Below, one piece after another: positions 49,149 to 57,814 of a stretch of 64,000 nt of DNA; position 1 is the stretch's first letter, and each line of letters opens with the position of its first letter. The notes beneath the pieces are model-generated. The model did not search any database, was not told where the DNA came from, and saw nothing but the letters and a program-made list of their open reading frames with translations. Where the stretch lies: assembly GCF_002899825.2 (NCBI RefSeq), contig NZ_PPED02000005.1:124001-188000 (forward strand), given 5' to 3'. Both the position numbers and the translations under genes were made by a program. This DNA is from Chryseobacterium phosphatilyticum. Lineage in GTDB: Bacteria > Bacteroidota > Bacteroidia > Flavobacteriales > Weeksellaceae.

Positions 49149-51302
49149 ATGGCAATTTTAGGACAGATTAGGAGTAAGCCTTGGCTTTTAATGGGAGTAA
49201 TAGCCTTAGCGCTTTTAGCGTTTTTGGTGAACCCGGATAGTATCGACAAGGTTTTTGGAAAAAATCCTGACGTTTTAGGAAAAGTAAATGGTGAGAAAGT
49301 TACCCGCGAAGAGTTTAATGATCAACTTTTCGTGCTGCAGCAACAGGCTGAGCAACAAGGTCGTCCAAAAAACGGTCTTGAAGAGCAGGCATGGCAGTTA
49401 CTTGTACAATCTAAACTTATCAAGCAACAGTTTGAGAAACTGGGCTTCGAAATGACGGATGATTATTTCTGGAGTCAGATCCAGTATGATCAAATGTTTG
49501 CTCAGAATCAACAGTTCTTTGATGAGAAAGGTAATTTTAAAACTCAAGAGCTTAAAAAAGAAATTGAAACATTAAAAAATACCAATCCTCAAGGATACAC
49601 TCAATGGTTGAAAACAAAAAAGACTATTGAATACAGACTGATGGCCAGACAGGTATTTACTAATATTTCAGCAGGTATTACCACAGGTAAAAAAGAAGCT
49701 GAAGAGATGATGAAGGAGAGAGATCAGCTTGCTGACATCGACTTTGTAAAGGTTGACTATGCTGCATACCTTCAAAAAACTAAAATTAACGTTAGTACTG
49801 AAGATCTTGCAAATTATATCAAGCAACACCCTGTAATGTTCAAAGCTGAGCCAAGCAGAAATATCGGAATTGTATATTTCCCTTCTAAGCCAAGCGCAAC
49901 GGATGATGCTGCGGCAATGAAAGAAATTACAAAACTATATTCAGGAGGGACTGATGCGAGCGGAGGAGCTGAGAATTTCCAGAACACGAAAAATGATTCG
50001 ATGTTTGTCATGGCAAATTCTGATATGCCTTTCAATCCTCAGTATGTAAAACCTACTCAATTGCCGTCAACAATACAAGGTCAAATCACAACAGCCGCGA
50101 TCGGACAAACTTTTGGTCCTTATAAAGAACAAAACTTCTACGTAGTTTCTAAACTTGTAGGTAAGAAAACTTCAGATTCTACATTGTCAAGACATATCCT
50201 TATTGCTTTCAAAGGAAGTCCTGCCGGAGAAGGAGTTTCAAGATCTAAAGAGCAGGCGAAGAAATTGGCAGACTCTATCGGAGCTATCGTAAAAGCAACT
50301 CCGGCTAAATTTACAGAGTTTCTTAAGCTTTCTAATGATCCTAACTCAGCAGCTCAGGGAGGTAGCTTAGGTTGGACAACTCCTGAAACACCTTTTGTTC
50401 CTGAGTTTTTAACATACCTTGCTAATAACCCTAAAGGAGCTACGGGAGTAGTAGAAACTCAGTTTGGTTACCACATTATCAATATCGAAGATAAAAAATC
50501 GGGTTCAATGGGGTATAAGGTGGCTAATCTTATCAAAGAAATCAAGCCGTCTGATGCTACAGAAGCTGATACAGATAAAAAAGCAAGAAAATTCATTCAG
50601 CAGGTTCAAGGAAAATCATTCAACGATTTTGTGAATATTGCTAAGAAAGATAATTACCAGTTCTCTAATCCAAAGAATGCGAAACGATTTGACGGGCAGC
50701 TTCAGGGGTTAGGTACCGATAAAGATGGAGAAATCCTGGCTTGGGCTTTTGATAAGAAAAGATCAAAAGGAGATACAGAATTCTTTACAGTAGATGGTAC
50801 AGGAGATAAGATTATCGTTTACCTAAACGGAAAACAGGAAGCAGGTCTTGCAGACCCTGAATCTGTAAGAGATCAGATTGAAGTTCTTGTTAAAAATAAA
50901 TTGGCAGCTAAACAAATTTCTGATAAAATTGCAGGTGCTAAAGCTTCAAACTTAGATCAGATTGCTAAATTATTTGCCACTACAAAACAAACAGCTCAGG
51001 TTAATTTATTAAACCCTTCAGTAGCTGGTGCTATGGAACCTAAAGTTGCAGGAGCAGCATTTGGTGTTGCAAAAGGTAAGCTTTCCAACCCGGTTGAAGG
51101 CGGAACAGGAGTGTATGTTCTGATCAAGAAATCAGAAACTGTAAACAAACAACCTGGTGATCTTAAGCAGTTTACTGAATCAATTACTCAGAGAAACGCA
51201 GGGATGTTCGGACAGGCATGGATGAAGAGTCTTCAGGACAATGCAGATATCCAGGATTACAGAATTGAGATCTGGAATAAGCTGGGAAATCAGCAACAAT
51301 AA
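49149..51302 (+). CDS. PpiD-like periplasmic foldase (SurA_N and parvulin domains)
   Basis: The 717-residue protein has one N-terminal membrane anchor (WLLMGVIALALLAFLV) and a long SurA/PpiD-type helical region (LGKVNGEKVTREEFNDQL). A parvulin PPIase domain sits near 345-450 (SRHILIAFKGSPAGEG, AAQGGSLGWTTPE, TQFGYHIINI), and a further helical chaperone region ends the chain. It should fold outer-membrane and secreted proteins at the inner membrane. It is divergent from lon, another quality-control gene, with 260 bp between. A weak -7 match (TATTTTCG, 49112-49119) precedes it. Confidence 0.9.
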   Translation: MAILGQIRSKPWLLMGVIALALLAFLVNPDSIDKVFGKNPDVLGKVNGEKVTREEFNDQLFVLQQQAEQQGRPKNGLEEQAWQLLVQSKLIKQQFEKLGFEMTDDYFWSQIQYDQMFAQNQQFFDEKGNFKTQELKKEIETLKNTNPQGYTQWLKTKKTIEYRLMARQVFTNISAGITTGKKEAEEMMKERDQLADIDFVKVDYAAYLQKTKINVSTEDLANYIKQHPVMFKAEPSRNIGIVYFPSKPSATDDAAAMKEITKLYSGGTDASGGAENFQNTKNDSMFVMANSDMPFNPQYVKPTQLPSTIQGQITTAAIGQTFGPYKEQNFYVVSKLVGKKTSDSTLSRHILIAFKGSPAGEGVSRSKEQAKKLADSIGAIVKATPAKFTEFLKLSNDPNSAAQGGSLGWTTPETPFVPEFLTYLANNPKGATGVVETQFGYHIINIEDKKSGSMGYKVANLIKEIKPSDATEADTDKKARKFIQQVQGKSFNDFVNIAKKDNYQFSNPKNAKRFDGQLQGLGTDKDGEILAWAFDKKRSKGDTEFFTVDGTGDKIIVYLNGKQEAGLADPESVRDQIEVLVKNKLAAKQISDKIAGAKASNLDQIAKLFATTKQTAQVNLLNPSVAGAMEPKVAGAAFGVAKGKLSNPVEGGTGVYVLIKKSETVNKQPGDLKQFTESITQRNAGMFGQAWMKSLQDNADIQDYRIEIWNKLGNQQQ

Positions 51303-51323
51303 GAAATTCATTTCAATGATATA

Positions 51324-51355
51324 AAAGCGACAAAATTTTTTGTCGCTTTTTTTTG
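51324..51355 (+). terminator. Intrinsic terminator
   Basis: AAAAGCGACAAAA (51324-51336) pairs with TTTTGTCGCTTTT (51339-51351), then a T-run. Confidence 0.85.
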
Positions 51356-51400
51356 TATTTAACGCAGAGCAATATGGGAAAAGATTTATTTAAAATGTAT

Positions 51401-51408
51401 TATATTTG
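51401..51408 (+). promoter_or_regulatory. -7 element of MCE operon
   Basis: TATATTTG followed by CT, 22 nt before the GTG at 51431. Confidence 0.55.
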
Positions 51409-51430
51409 CTTATTAGAAAAAAATTAGCAA

Positions 51431-52381
51431 GTGAAGTTCAGTAAAGAATTAAAAGCTGGTGTGATCGCACTTCTAGCTGTTGTAGGCTTTGTCGTGTTGT
51501 TTCAATTTATGAAAGGGAAAAGCCTTTTTACTACCGATAATATATTTTACGCAAAATATGACAATGTGGAAGGTCTGGCACAGTCCTCAGCCGTTTCTAT
51601 CAACGGATTGAAGGTCGGGCAGGTCGATAAGATCATTCCTCAAACTGCGAAGGATGGTAAAATTAGTTTTGTTGTAAAAATTACAGTAGACAATAAATTT
51701 GAATTTTCAAAAAACTCTACCCTTGAAATTTTTGAACCGGGATTAATGTCCGGGAAAGAAATGAGAGTAAACCTTACCTATGGCGGGGTTACTGCAAAAG
51801 ATGGTGATACCTTGAAAGGAGCTTTCAAACTGGGAACACTGGGAAGCCTTTCTTCTCAGGTAGGACCCGTAAAAGATCAGCTACAGGTGGTACTGCATAG
51901 AGTAGATTCTTTGATGGCAAATGCTAATCTGCTTGTAGATGCACAGAATAGAGCTGAAGTTAAAGCTTTATTATCAAATCTTAATAAAACAGTTGGTGCA
52001 TTGCAAACGACTGCCGGAAACGTAAATAATCTGGTGGGGCATAATGATCCTAAGCTTCAGAAAGTATTGGATGATGCAAGCCTTACGATGCAAAGCGGAA
52101 AGGTAACACTGGATAAATACGGAAATCTTGCACAGAGTATTGATACCAAACAATTGAATGCAACTATCGCCAATTTAGATGCTACAGTGGGAAAACTGAA
52201 TCAGGTAATTGGAGGAATAGATAAAGGTGAGGGAAGTTTAGGTAAACTGATGAAGGATGAACAACTGTATAATAATCTGAATTCTGCATCTTCTAATCTG
52301 AATTCATTGATTGAAGATATGAAAGCCAACCCTAAGAGATATATCAATTTCTCTGTTTTCGGTAAAAACAATAAAGACTAA
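51431..52381 (+). CDS. MCE-domain lipid-binding protein (MlaD type)
   Basis: The 316-residue product starts with GTG (51431) and has an N-terminal membrane anchor (LKAGVIALLAVVGFVVLFQF). A single MCE domain (about 38-115; YDNVEGLAQSSAVSINGLKVGQV, FEPGLMSGKEMRVNL) is followed by a long helical tail. Such proteins form hexameric rings that hand lipids to or from MlaE/MlaF permeases. The permease and ATPase are at 33-35 kb, so this could be their separated partner (inference). It is followed after 8 nt by Fe-S protein genes. Confidence 0.9.
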   Translation: MKFSKELKAGVIALLAVVGFVVLFQFMKGKSLFTTDNIFYAKYDNVEGLAQSSAVSINGLKVGQVDKIIPQTAKDGKISFVVKITVDNKFEFSKNSTLEIFEPGLMSGKEMRVNLTYGGVTAKDGDTLKGAFKLGTLGSLSSQVGPVKDQLQVVLHRVDSLMANANLLVDAQNRAEVKALLSNLNKTVGALQTTAGNVNNLVGHNDPKLQKVLDDASLTMQSGKVTLDKYGNLAQSIDTKQLNATIANLDATVGKLNQVIGGIDKGEGSLGKLMKDEQLYNNLNSASSNLNSLIEDMKANPKRYINFSVFGKNNKD

Positions 52382-52389
52382 TACGCCTT

Positions 52390-53721
52390 ATGCAGTACAT
52401 CGATAACATTATTTTCCTGATTTTATTAGTGGCCGGATTCGGGCTGTTTGGCAAGAGCCTTTTGAAAATCTATAGAAATATCAGATTGGGTCACGAAATC
52501 AATAGAAGCGACAGGAAATCTGAACGCTGGAGTACCATGGCAAGAGTTGCTATGGGACAAAGCAAAATGGTAAAACGGCCTATAGCAGGTATTTTACACG
52601 TTTTCGTGTACGTAGGTTTTATCATTATTAATATTGAGCTTGTAGAAATCGTTGTGGACGGAATTTTCGGAACCCATCGTTTTCTTGCTTCAGTTTTCGG
52701 AGAAAGTTTTTATAGTTTCTTTACGGCAACATTAGAAATACTGGCTCTTCTTGTTGTTATCGGAGTCGTTGTATTTTTCATCAGAAGAAACTTTTATGGG
52801 GTTAAAAGATTAACCATGAAAGAACTTTTCGGATGGCCAAAACATGATGCCAATTGGATTCTTGTTATTGAGTTTGCGCTAATGATGGCTTTCTTTAAAA
52901 TGAATGCCGCAGATTGGGTATTGCAACAAAGAGGTCTTCTTCACGAGTTGGGAAGTTTTCCGATCAGTTCTACAATTTTAGGTCCGATTTTCAGCAATTT
53001 TAGTGACGGATTTTTATTCTTCACAGAAAAAGGAGCATGGTGGTTCCACTTTGTAGGAATTCTGTTCTTTATGAACTATCTTTATTATTCAAAGCACTTA
53101 CATATTATCCTTGCTTTCCCAAGTACATGGTATGCTAACCTCGATAAAAAAGGAAAATTCAACAATCTTGATTCTGTTACGAAAGAGATCAAGTTGATGA
53201 TGGATCCTAATGCTGATCCTTATGCAGCTCCGGCTGAAGGAGAAGCAGAGGCAGCTCCTTCCAAATTTGGGGCAGAAGATATTTTTGACCTGAATCAGGT
53301 GCAATTGCTAAATGCGTATTCATGTACGGAATGTGGACGTTGTACTTCCGTTTGTCCGGCTAATGTTACCGGTAAAAAGCTTTCTCCAAGATTAATCCTG
53401 ATGAAAACAAGAGACAGATTGGAAGAAGTCGGAAGAAATATCGATAAAAACGGAAAATTTGTCGATGACGGTAAAAAACTGTTGAACGATTATATTACAA
53501 AAGAAGAGCTTTGGGCTTGTACTACCTGCAACGCATGTACAGAAGCTTGTCCTGTATTGCTGGATCCGCTTTCTATTATTTTTGAAATGAGAAGATTCCT
53601 TGTAATGGAACAGTCTGCTGCCCCGCAGGAACTAAATCTGATGATGACAAACGTAGAAAACAACGCGGCGCCTTGGCAGTATAATCAGGCTGACCGTTTG
53701 AATTGGGCAACAGAAAATTAA
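52390..53721 (+). CDS. Membrane-bound 4Fe-4S protein, HdrC-like
   Basis: The 443-residue product has an N-terminal part with about five membrane segments (to about 255) and a soluble C-terminal dicluster ferredoxin domain. Motif 1 is CTECGRCTSVCP and motif 2 is CTTCNACTEACP, each C-x2-C-x2-C-x3-C-P. This resembles the HdrC/DsrK-type or NarI-fused electron-transfer proteins paired with CCG-domain partners, and the next gene encodes such a partner. It starts 8 nt after the MCE gene, so it is on the same transcript. Quinone-linked electron transfer is likely; the substrate is unknown. Confidence 0.88.
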   Translation: MQYIDNIIFLILLVAGFGLFGKSLLKIYRNIRLGHEINRSDRKSERWSTMARVAMGQSKMVKRPIAGILHVFVYVGFIIINIELVEIVVDGIFGTHRFLASVFGESFYSFFTATLEILALLVVIGVVVFFIRRNFYGVKRLTMKELFGWPKHDANWILVIEFALMMAFFKMNAADWVLQQRGLLHELGSFPISSTILGPIFSNFSDGFLFFTEKGAWWFHFVGILFFMNYLYYSKHLHIILAFPSTWYANLDKKGKFNNLDSVTKEIKLMMDPNADPYAAPAEGEAEAAPSKFGAEDIFDLNQVQLLNAYSCTECGRCTSVCPANVTGKKLSPRLILMKTRDRLEEVGRNIDKNGKFVDDGKKLLNDYITKEELWACTTCNACTEACPVLLDPLSIIFEMRRFLVMEQSAAPQELNLMMTNVENNAAPWQYNQADRLNWATEN

Positions 53722-53774
53722 TGTAACAAAGTAAATAATGTAACGATGTAACAATCATGGATAAGCTGTTACAT
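53721..53774. repeat. ATGTAAC repeat with hairpin between Fe-S genes
   Basis: ATGTAAC occurs at 53721, 53738 and 53746, and TGTTACAT (53767-53774) is the inverse of ATGTAACA (53746-53753). It resembles a short dispersed intergenic repeat rather than a terminator (no T-run). Confidence 0.45.
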
Positions 53775-53800
53775 TGATATATTGATAAATTTGATTTAGA

Positions 53801-54586
53801 ATGGATTTCAATATAAAAACAATGGCAGAATATGCTGCCGAAGGAAAAGCCCCGGAAGTTTTATTTTGGGTGGGTTGTGCCGGAAGTTTTGATGACCGTG
53901 CCAAAAAAATTACAAAAGCGTTTTGCAAGATATTAAATAAAATAGGCGTCGAATTTGCTGTTCTTGGACAGGAAGAAAGCTGTACTGGAGATCCTGCCAA
54001 AAGAGCCGGTAACGAATTTGTTTTCCAGATGATGGCACTGACGAATATTGAAGTTCTGAATGCTTATGAGGTTAAGAAAATTGTTACCGCATGTCCGCAT
54101 TGTTTCAATACCCTTAAAAATGAATATCCTAGTTTAGGAGGTCACTTTGAAGTGGTACACCACACTCAGTTCCTTAAAACATTGATGGAAGAAGGAAGAT
54201 TAAAGATTGAAGGTGGTGCATTCAAAGGAAAGAAAATTACTTTCCACGATCCTTGTTATCTGGGACGTGCCAATGATGAATATGAGGCACCAAGATTATT
54301 GCTTGAAAAACTGGATGCAGAACTGGTAGAAATGAAGCGTTGCAAAACAAATGGTCTTTGTTGCGGAGCAGGAGGAGCACAGATGTTTAAAGAACCAGAG
54401 AAGGGTAATAAAGATATCAATATCGAAAGAACAGAAGAAGCTTTATCTTTTGAACCCAAAGTAATTGCAACAGGATGTCCTTTCTGTAATACCATGATGA
54501 CGGACGGAGTGAAACACTTTAACAAGAATACTGAAGTTGCTGTGAAAGACATCGTAGAGCTTCTTGCAGAAGCTGATGACTTGTAA
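53801..54586 (+). CDS. Cysteine-rich (CCG-domain) Fe-S protein, HdrB-like
   Basis: The 261-residue soluble protein has two cysteine-rich regions: WVGCAGSFDDRAK with downstream ACPHCFNTLKNEYP, and DPCYLGRANDEYEAPR followed by TNGLCCGAGGAQMF and GCPFCNTMM. This CCG arrangement is found in HdrB, GlpC, LldE and GlcF, where it binds Fe-S clusters and handles electrons with a partner ferredoxin. Together with the preceding HdrC-like protein it forms an electron-transfer pair of unknown substrate, widespread in Bacteroidota. The intergenic repeat may weaken or structure the bicistronic message. Confidence 0.88.
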   Translation: MDFNIKTMAEYAAEGKAPEVLFWVGCAGSFDDRAKKITKAFCKILNKIGVEFAVLGQEESCTGDPAKRAGNEFVFQMMALTNIEVLNAYEVKKIVTACPHCFNTLKNEYPSLGGHFEVVHHTQFLKTLMEEGRLKIEGGAFKGKKITFHDPCYLGRANDEYEAPRLLLEKLDAELVEMKRCKTNGLCCGAGGAQMFKEPEKGNKDINIERTEEALSFEPKVIATGCPFCNTMMTDGVKHFNKNTEVAVKDIVELLAEADDL

Positions 54587-54612
54587 AGAATAGCAAGGTA
54601 AAAATATAAACA

Positions 54613-54639
54613 AAAACTCAGGCTTTGGTCTGGGTTTTT
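54613..54639 (+). terminator. Intrinsic terminator
   Basis: AAAACTCAG (54613-54621) pairs with CTGGGTTTT (54630-54638) including one G-T pair, then T. Confidence 0.65.
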
Positions 54640-54772
54640 ATGTATTATAAACTCAGGAATATTTCTTAATTTTATACTTTAATTTAACTGGATATAGAAT
54701 CGCCATCAACGGAATGTTCTGACCGATAAAAGAGGAGAATGGCGGTTTGTAATAATAAATAAATGTTTTGAT

Positions 54773-55261
54773 ATGAAAATCGAAGAATCTAATATTGTAG
54801 AAACCAACGACTACAGAGTCATTATATACCCGGCTTCAAGGCCTTTTGAAACGAAAGAGGCAAAGGCCATTACTGAAAAATTATTTGATTTCCTGGCTAC
54901 ATGGGCTGCTCATGGGAAACCACTTTCTTCTTCTTTTAAAATTGAAAAGAATCAGTTTATCATAGTATGCGTAGACGAAGAAAAAGAAATGGCTTCGGGC
55001 TGTAGTATTGATGCTCTGGGAAAGATCATGAGAGAAATTGATGAAGAGTATCAGCTTGGACTTTTCGACAGAATGAAAGCCAGTTTTGTTGAAAATGGAG
55101 AAGTGAAAACATTAAAACTTCTGGATTTTAAAAGTAAACTGAGAAACGGAGAGTTGTCACATGATATTCAGGTTTTTGATTTTTCTAAAAATACTTATCT
55201 GGATTTTTTAAGTCACTTCCTTTTACCTTTTGAAAAGAGCTGGGCAGCTTCTATAAAATAA
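54773..55261 (+). CDS. Conserved hypothetical cytoplasmic protein
   Basis: The 162-residue protein has no signal or membrane segment. Homologs in Bacteroidota are sometimes labelled 'ABC transporter ATPase', but no Walker motif is present here, so that label is not supported. Its features are an N-terminal strand/loop NDYRVIIYPASRPFETKEAKAI, the central strand QFIIVCVDEE and a GCSIDALGKIM helix with one cysteine. The function is unknown. It stands alone between two terminators. Confidence 0.75.
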   Translation: MKIEESNIVETNDYRVIIYPASRPFETKEAKAITEKLFDFLATWAAHGKPLSSSFKIEKNQFIIVCVDEEKEMASGCSIDALGKIMREIDEEYQLGLFDRMKASFVENGEVKTLKLLDFKSKLRNGELSHDIQVFDFSKNTYLDFLSHFLLPFEKSWAASIK

Positions 55262-55291
55262 AGTATTAAGCTTATATTGCTTATAAATCAT

Positions 55292-55319
55292 AAAGTGGAA
55301 ACGTGTTTTCCACTTTTTT
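55292..55319 (+). terminator. Intrinsic terminator
   Basis: AAAGTGGAAA (55292-55301) pairs with TTTCCACTTT (55307-55316), then a T-run. Confidence 0.8.
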
Positions 55320-55328
55320 GTTTTAATG

Positions 55329-55336
55329 TATATTTG
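55329..55336 (+). promoter_or_regulatory. -7 element of polysaccharide gene group
   Basis: TATATTTG followed by CA, 20 nt before the ATG at 55357. Confidence 0.55.
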
Positions 55337-55356
55337 CATAGACTCCAGTGAAACTA

Positions 55357-56490
55357 ATGCTTAAAGTACTTTTTTTGACGACTTCTCATAGCCATAATGA
55401 TGATAGGATTTTTTATCATCAGGCGAGAGAACTTGAAAAGAAAGGTTATCACGTTAAGATTTGTAGTTTGTGTTCAGATTATCAGGGTATTATTGATGGA
55501 GTTGAGATAGAAGCTTATTCTGTTTTGGGAGAAAGTATTGAGAAAAAAAAAGAAGTTTTTCAGAATGTTTGTTTTTCTTTTCAACCAGAGGCTATTATCT
55601 GCTCCGAACCTCTGGCTGTCATCGCGGCTAAAAAGTTTGTAAAGGAGCATAAGATCAGCTGTATCTATGATGTGACTGAATGGTATCCTGCCATGTCAAT
55701 GCTGCGGATATATCGTTTTCCAACCCACATCATTCATGCTTTAAAATATTTCCTTATTAATCTCTATGCCGGATTTTTAAGTACTCATTTTATTTTTGGA
55801 GAGTACACTAAAAAATTTCCTTTGGCGTGGCTTTTTTGGTTTAAAAAACAAATTGTACTTCCTTATTATCCTGATCCGGTTTATATCAAAGAAAGTAGTA
55901 AAAAACTAAACCCGGAAGTAATTACTCTTTGCTATACCGGAGCCATTTCAAAAGATAAAGGAATTGGAAATTTTTTTAAAGCAATTGATCAGGTTCGGTA
56001 CAGAAATCCTTCACTGAAGATTCATATTTTAATTATTGGAGAAGCAAAGCTGGAAATTGATAAAATATATTTTTCCTCATTATTGAAGAAGTACGCTTTT
56101 GATGATCTGGAGATAAGAAAAATGACTTCCTTTGAACATTTTACAGAAGCATTTTCCGATGCAGATATCTGTTTTGATCTGCGGGATTTTAATTTTGAAA
56201 ATCACCATTCCCTGCCTATAAAGTTATTCTATTTTATGGGAGCAGGAAAACCGGTTATTTATTCAAATCTTAAAGGAATCCGTAAGCACATGGGAAAACT
56301 TTCCTTTGGCTATCTGGTAGATCCGCAAAATGAAAAAATAATTGCAGATATTATCTTAAATTATGTTAAAAATCCTGATCTTTACCAAACACATGCATTG
56401 AATGCAAAAAAGGATTTTAGAGAAAAATATAACTGGAGAATAATCAGTGATTCTTTTCTTGATTTTGTGAAAAGAGCCACGGATAAATAA
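55357..56490 (+). CDS. Glycosyltransferase, family 4-like
   Basis: The 377-residue protein begins with a Rossmann strand (MLKVLFLTTSHSHNDDRIFYHQARELEKKGYHV) of the GT-B fold. The C-terminal donor domain has LCYTGAISKDKGIGNFFKAI and FYFMGAGKPVIYSNLKGIRKH, where the conserved Glu of the E-x7-E motif is partly replaced (FDLRDFNFENHHSLPIKLFYFM). GT4 enzymes add sugars to polysaccharides. A GTG at 55348 is an alternative start. A flippase and asnB follow, so a surface polysaccharide role is likely. Confidence 0.85.
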   Translation: MLKVLFLTTSHSHNDDRIFYHQARELEKKGYHVKICSLCSDYQGIIDGVEIEAYSVLGESIEKKKEVFQNVCFSFQPEAIICSEPLAVIAAKKFVKEHKISCIYDVTEWYPAMSMLRIYRFPTHIIHALKYFLINLYAGFLSTHFIFGEYTKKFPLAWLFWFKKQIVLPYYPDPVYIKESSKKLNPEVITLCYTGAISKDKGIGNFFKAIDQVRYRNPSLKIHILIIGEAKLEIDKIYFSSLLKKYAFDDLEIRKMTSFEHFTEAFSDADICFDLRDFNFENHHSLPIKLFYFMGAGKPVIYSNLKGIRKHMGKLSFGYLVDPQNEKIIADIILNYVKNPDLYQTHALNAKKDFREKYNWRIISDSFLDFVKRATDK

Positions 56491-56495
56491 TTATC

Positions 56496-57749
56496 ATGCA
56501 GCTTACCATCATTAAAACCTTCATTTCACGGTTTCTGATCTTATTTTTAAGTTTCGGACTGGTTATTTTTACCACGAATATGTGGGGAAGTGAAGGGAAA
56601 GGTACCATTTCTATTGTAATAGCAAATGCAGCTGCGGTAAGTTTTTTCAGCAGCATTTTCTCAGGAAGCAGCACTTCTTACTTTGCATCCCGATTTAAAA
56701 TTGAACAGATTCTGCTGTATGCCTATCTCTGGTCTTTTTTTATTGGTCTTTTTGTCCCTTTTTTATTTAGCTTTACCTCAATTCAGAATGAATATCTTCC
56801 TTACCTTATTGGTATTTCTGTATTTTCTTCTTTGCTATCCACAAATATAGGGTTGTTTATAGGAACACAGAACATTAGGAGGTTCAATATATATACTATT
56901 TTACAACAGTTAGTACATGTTGTTTTTATTATGTTGATGGTATATGGTTTTGGAAAAAAAGAGGTATCTGTGTATTTTCAGGCTCAAATAGGGTGTCTTG
57001 TCCTATTGTCGGTAACCAGCTTTTTTCAGATTATCAAAAGATGCAAAGTCTCCGAAATCTCGTTTTCAAGGATTGTGGCCAAAAATATGTTCGAATACGG
57101 CTGGAAAACCCAGTTAAGTGCTTTTGTTCAGTTTCTTAATTACAGGCTATCATTTTATTTTCTGGAATATTTTGAGGGAATTGCCAGTGTAGGTGTTTTT
57201 TCTATAGGAGTGACCTTTTCGGAAGCGATCTGGACCATTACAAGAAGTATTGCTGTGGTTCTCTATTCGGATGTGGTCAACAGTAAAAGCAGCGAAGAAT
57301 CTGTAGCAAAAACCAAGGATTCTCTTAAGCTGACATTTGCTTTGATGATTGTTTTTGTTGCAGGTATTATTATGGTTCCTTCAGAAGTATATCAGATGAT
57401 CTTTGGGAAGGAATTCAGGGATACTAAAGAGATTATTTTCTTTTTATCTCCGGGAATTTGTGCTATTGCTGTAAGTGATATGATCGGACATTACTTTTCT
57501 GGAACCAGAGCGTTGAAAATTCTGAATATAAAATCAATCGTTGGTTTGGTGGTGACGGTTGTTCTTTCGTTTATAGCCATTCCTAGATGGGGAATTTTGG
57601 GGGCCTGTTTTGCGACCACAACTTCTTATCTGGTTTCATCATTTGTTTTGTTCAGAAAATTTTATAGTTCTACACCCTTCCAATGGAGTGATTATATGAT
57701 TTCAAAAGAAGAGATAAGGCTTTTGAAATATAAACTTTTAAAGAAATAA
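56496..57749 (+). CDS. Polysaccharide/oligosaccharide flippase (MATE-like)
   Basis: The 417-residue protein has about 12 hydrophobic segments and the layout of Wzx-type lipid-linked oligosaccharide flippases (MVF/MOP superfamily): RFLILFLSFGLVIFTTNMWGSEGKG at the start and repeated GILGACFATTTSYLVSSF patterns near the end. It starts 5 nt after the glycosyltransferase stop, so both are on one transcript. It would flip a lipid-linked glycan to the periplasm. The sugar specificity is unknown. Confidence 0.85.
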   Translation: MQLTIIKTFISRFLILFLSFGLVIFTTNMWGSEGKGTISIVIANAAAVSFFSSIFSGSSTSYFASRFKIEQILLYAYLWSFFIGLFVPFLFSFTSIQNEYLPYLIGISVFSSLLSTNIGLFIGTQNIRRFNIYTILQQLVHVVFIMLMVYGFGKKEVSVYFQAQIGCLVLLSVTSFFQIIKRCKVSEISFSRIVAKNMFEYGWKTQLSAFVQFLNYRLSFYFLEYFEGIASVGVFSIGVTFSEAIWTITRSIAVVLYSDVVNSKSSEESVAKTKDSLKLTFALMIVFVAGIIMVPSEVYQMIFGKEFRDTKEIIFFLSPGICAIAVSDMIGHYFSGTRALKILNIKSIVGLVVTVVLSFIAIPRWGILGACFATTTSYLVSSFVLFRKFYSSTPFQWSDYMISKEEIRLLKYKLLKK

Positions 57750-57814
57750 TTCTTCTGAAGGCCTATACATAAAGACAAATTCCTATTTTTACAGACCTTT
57801 TAAAGTTTTTTACT

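Noticed and set aside
54773..55261. ABC transporter ATPase label common for this family
   Set aside because: No Walker A, Walker B or signature motif is present in the 162 residues.
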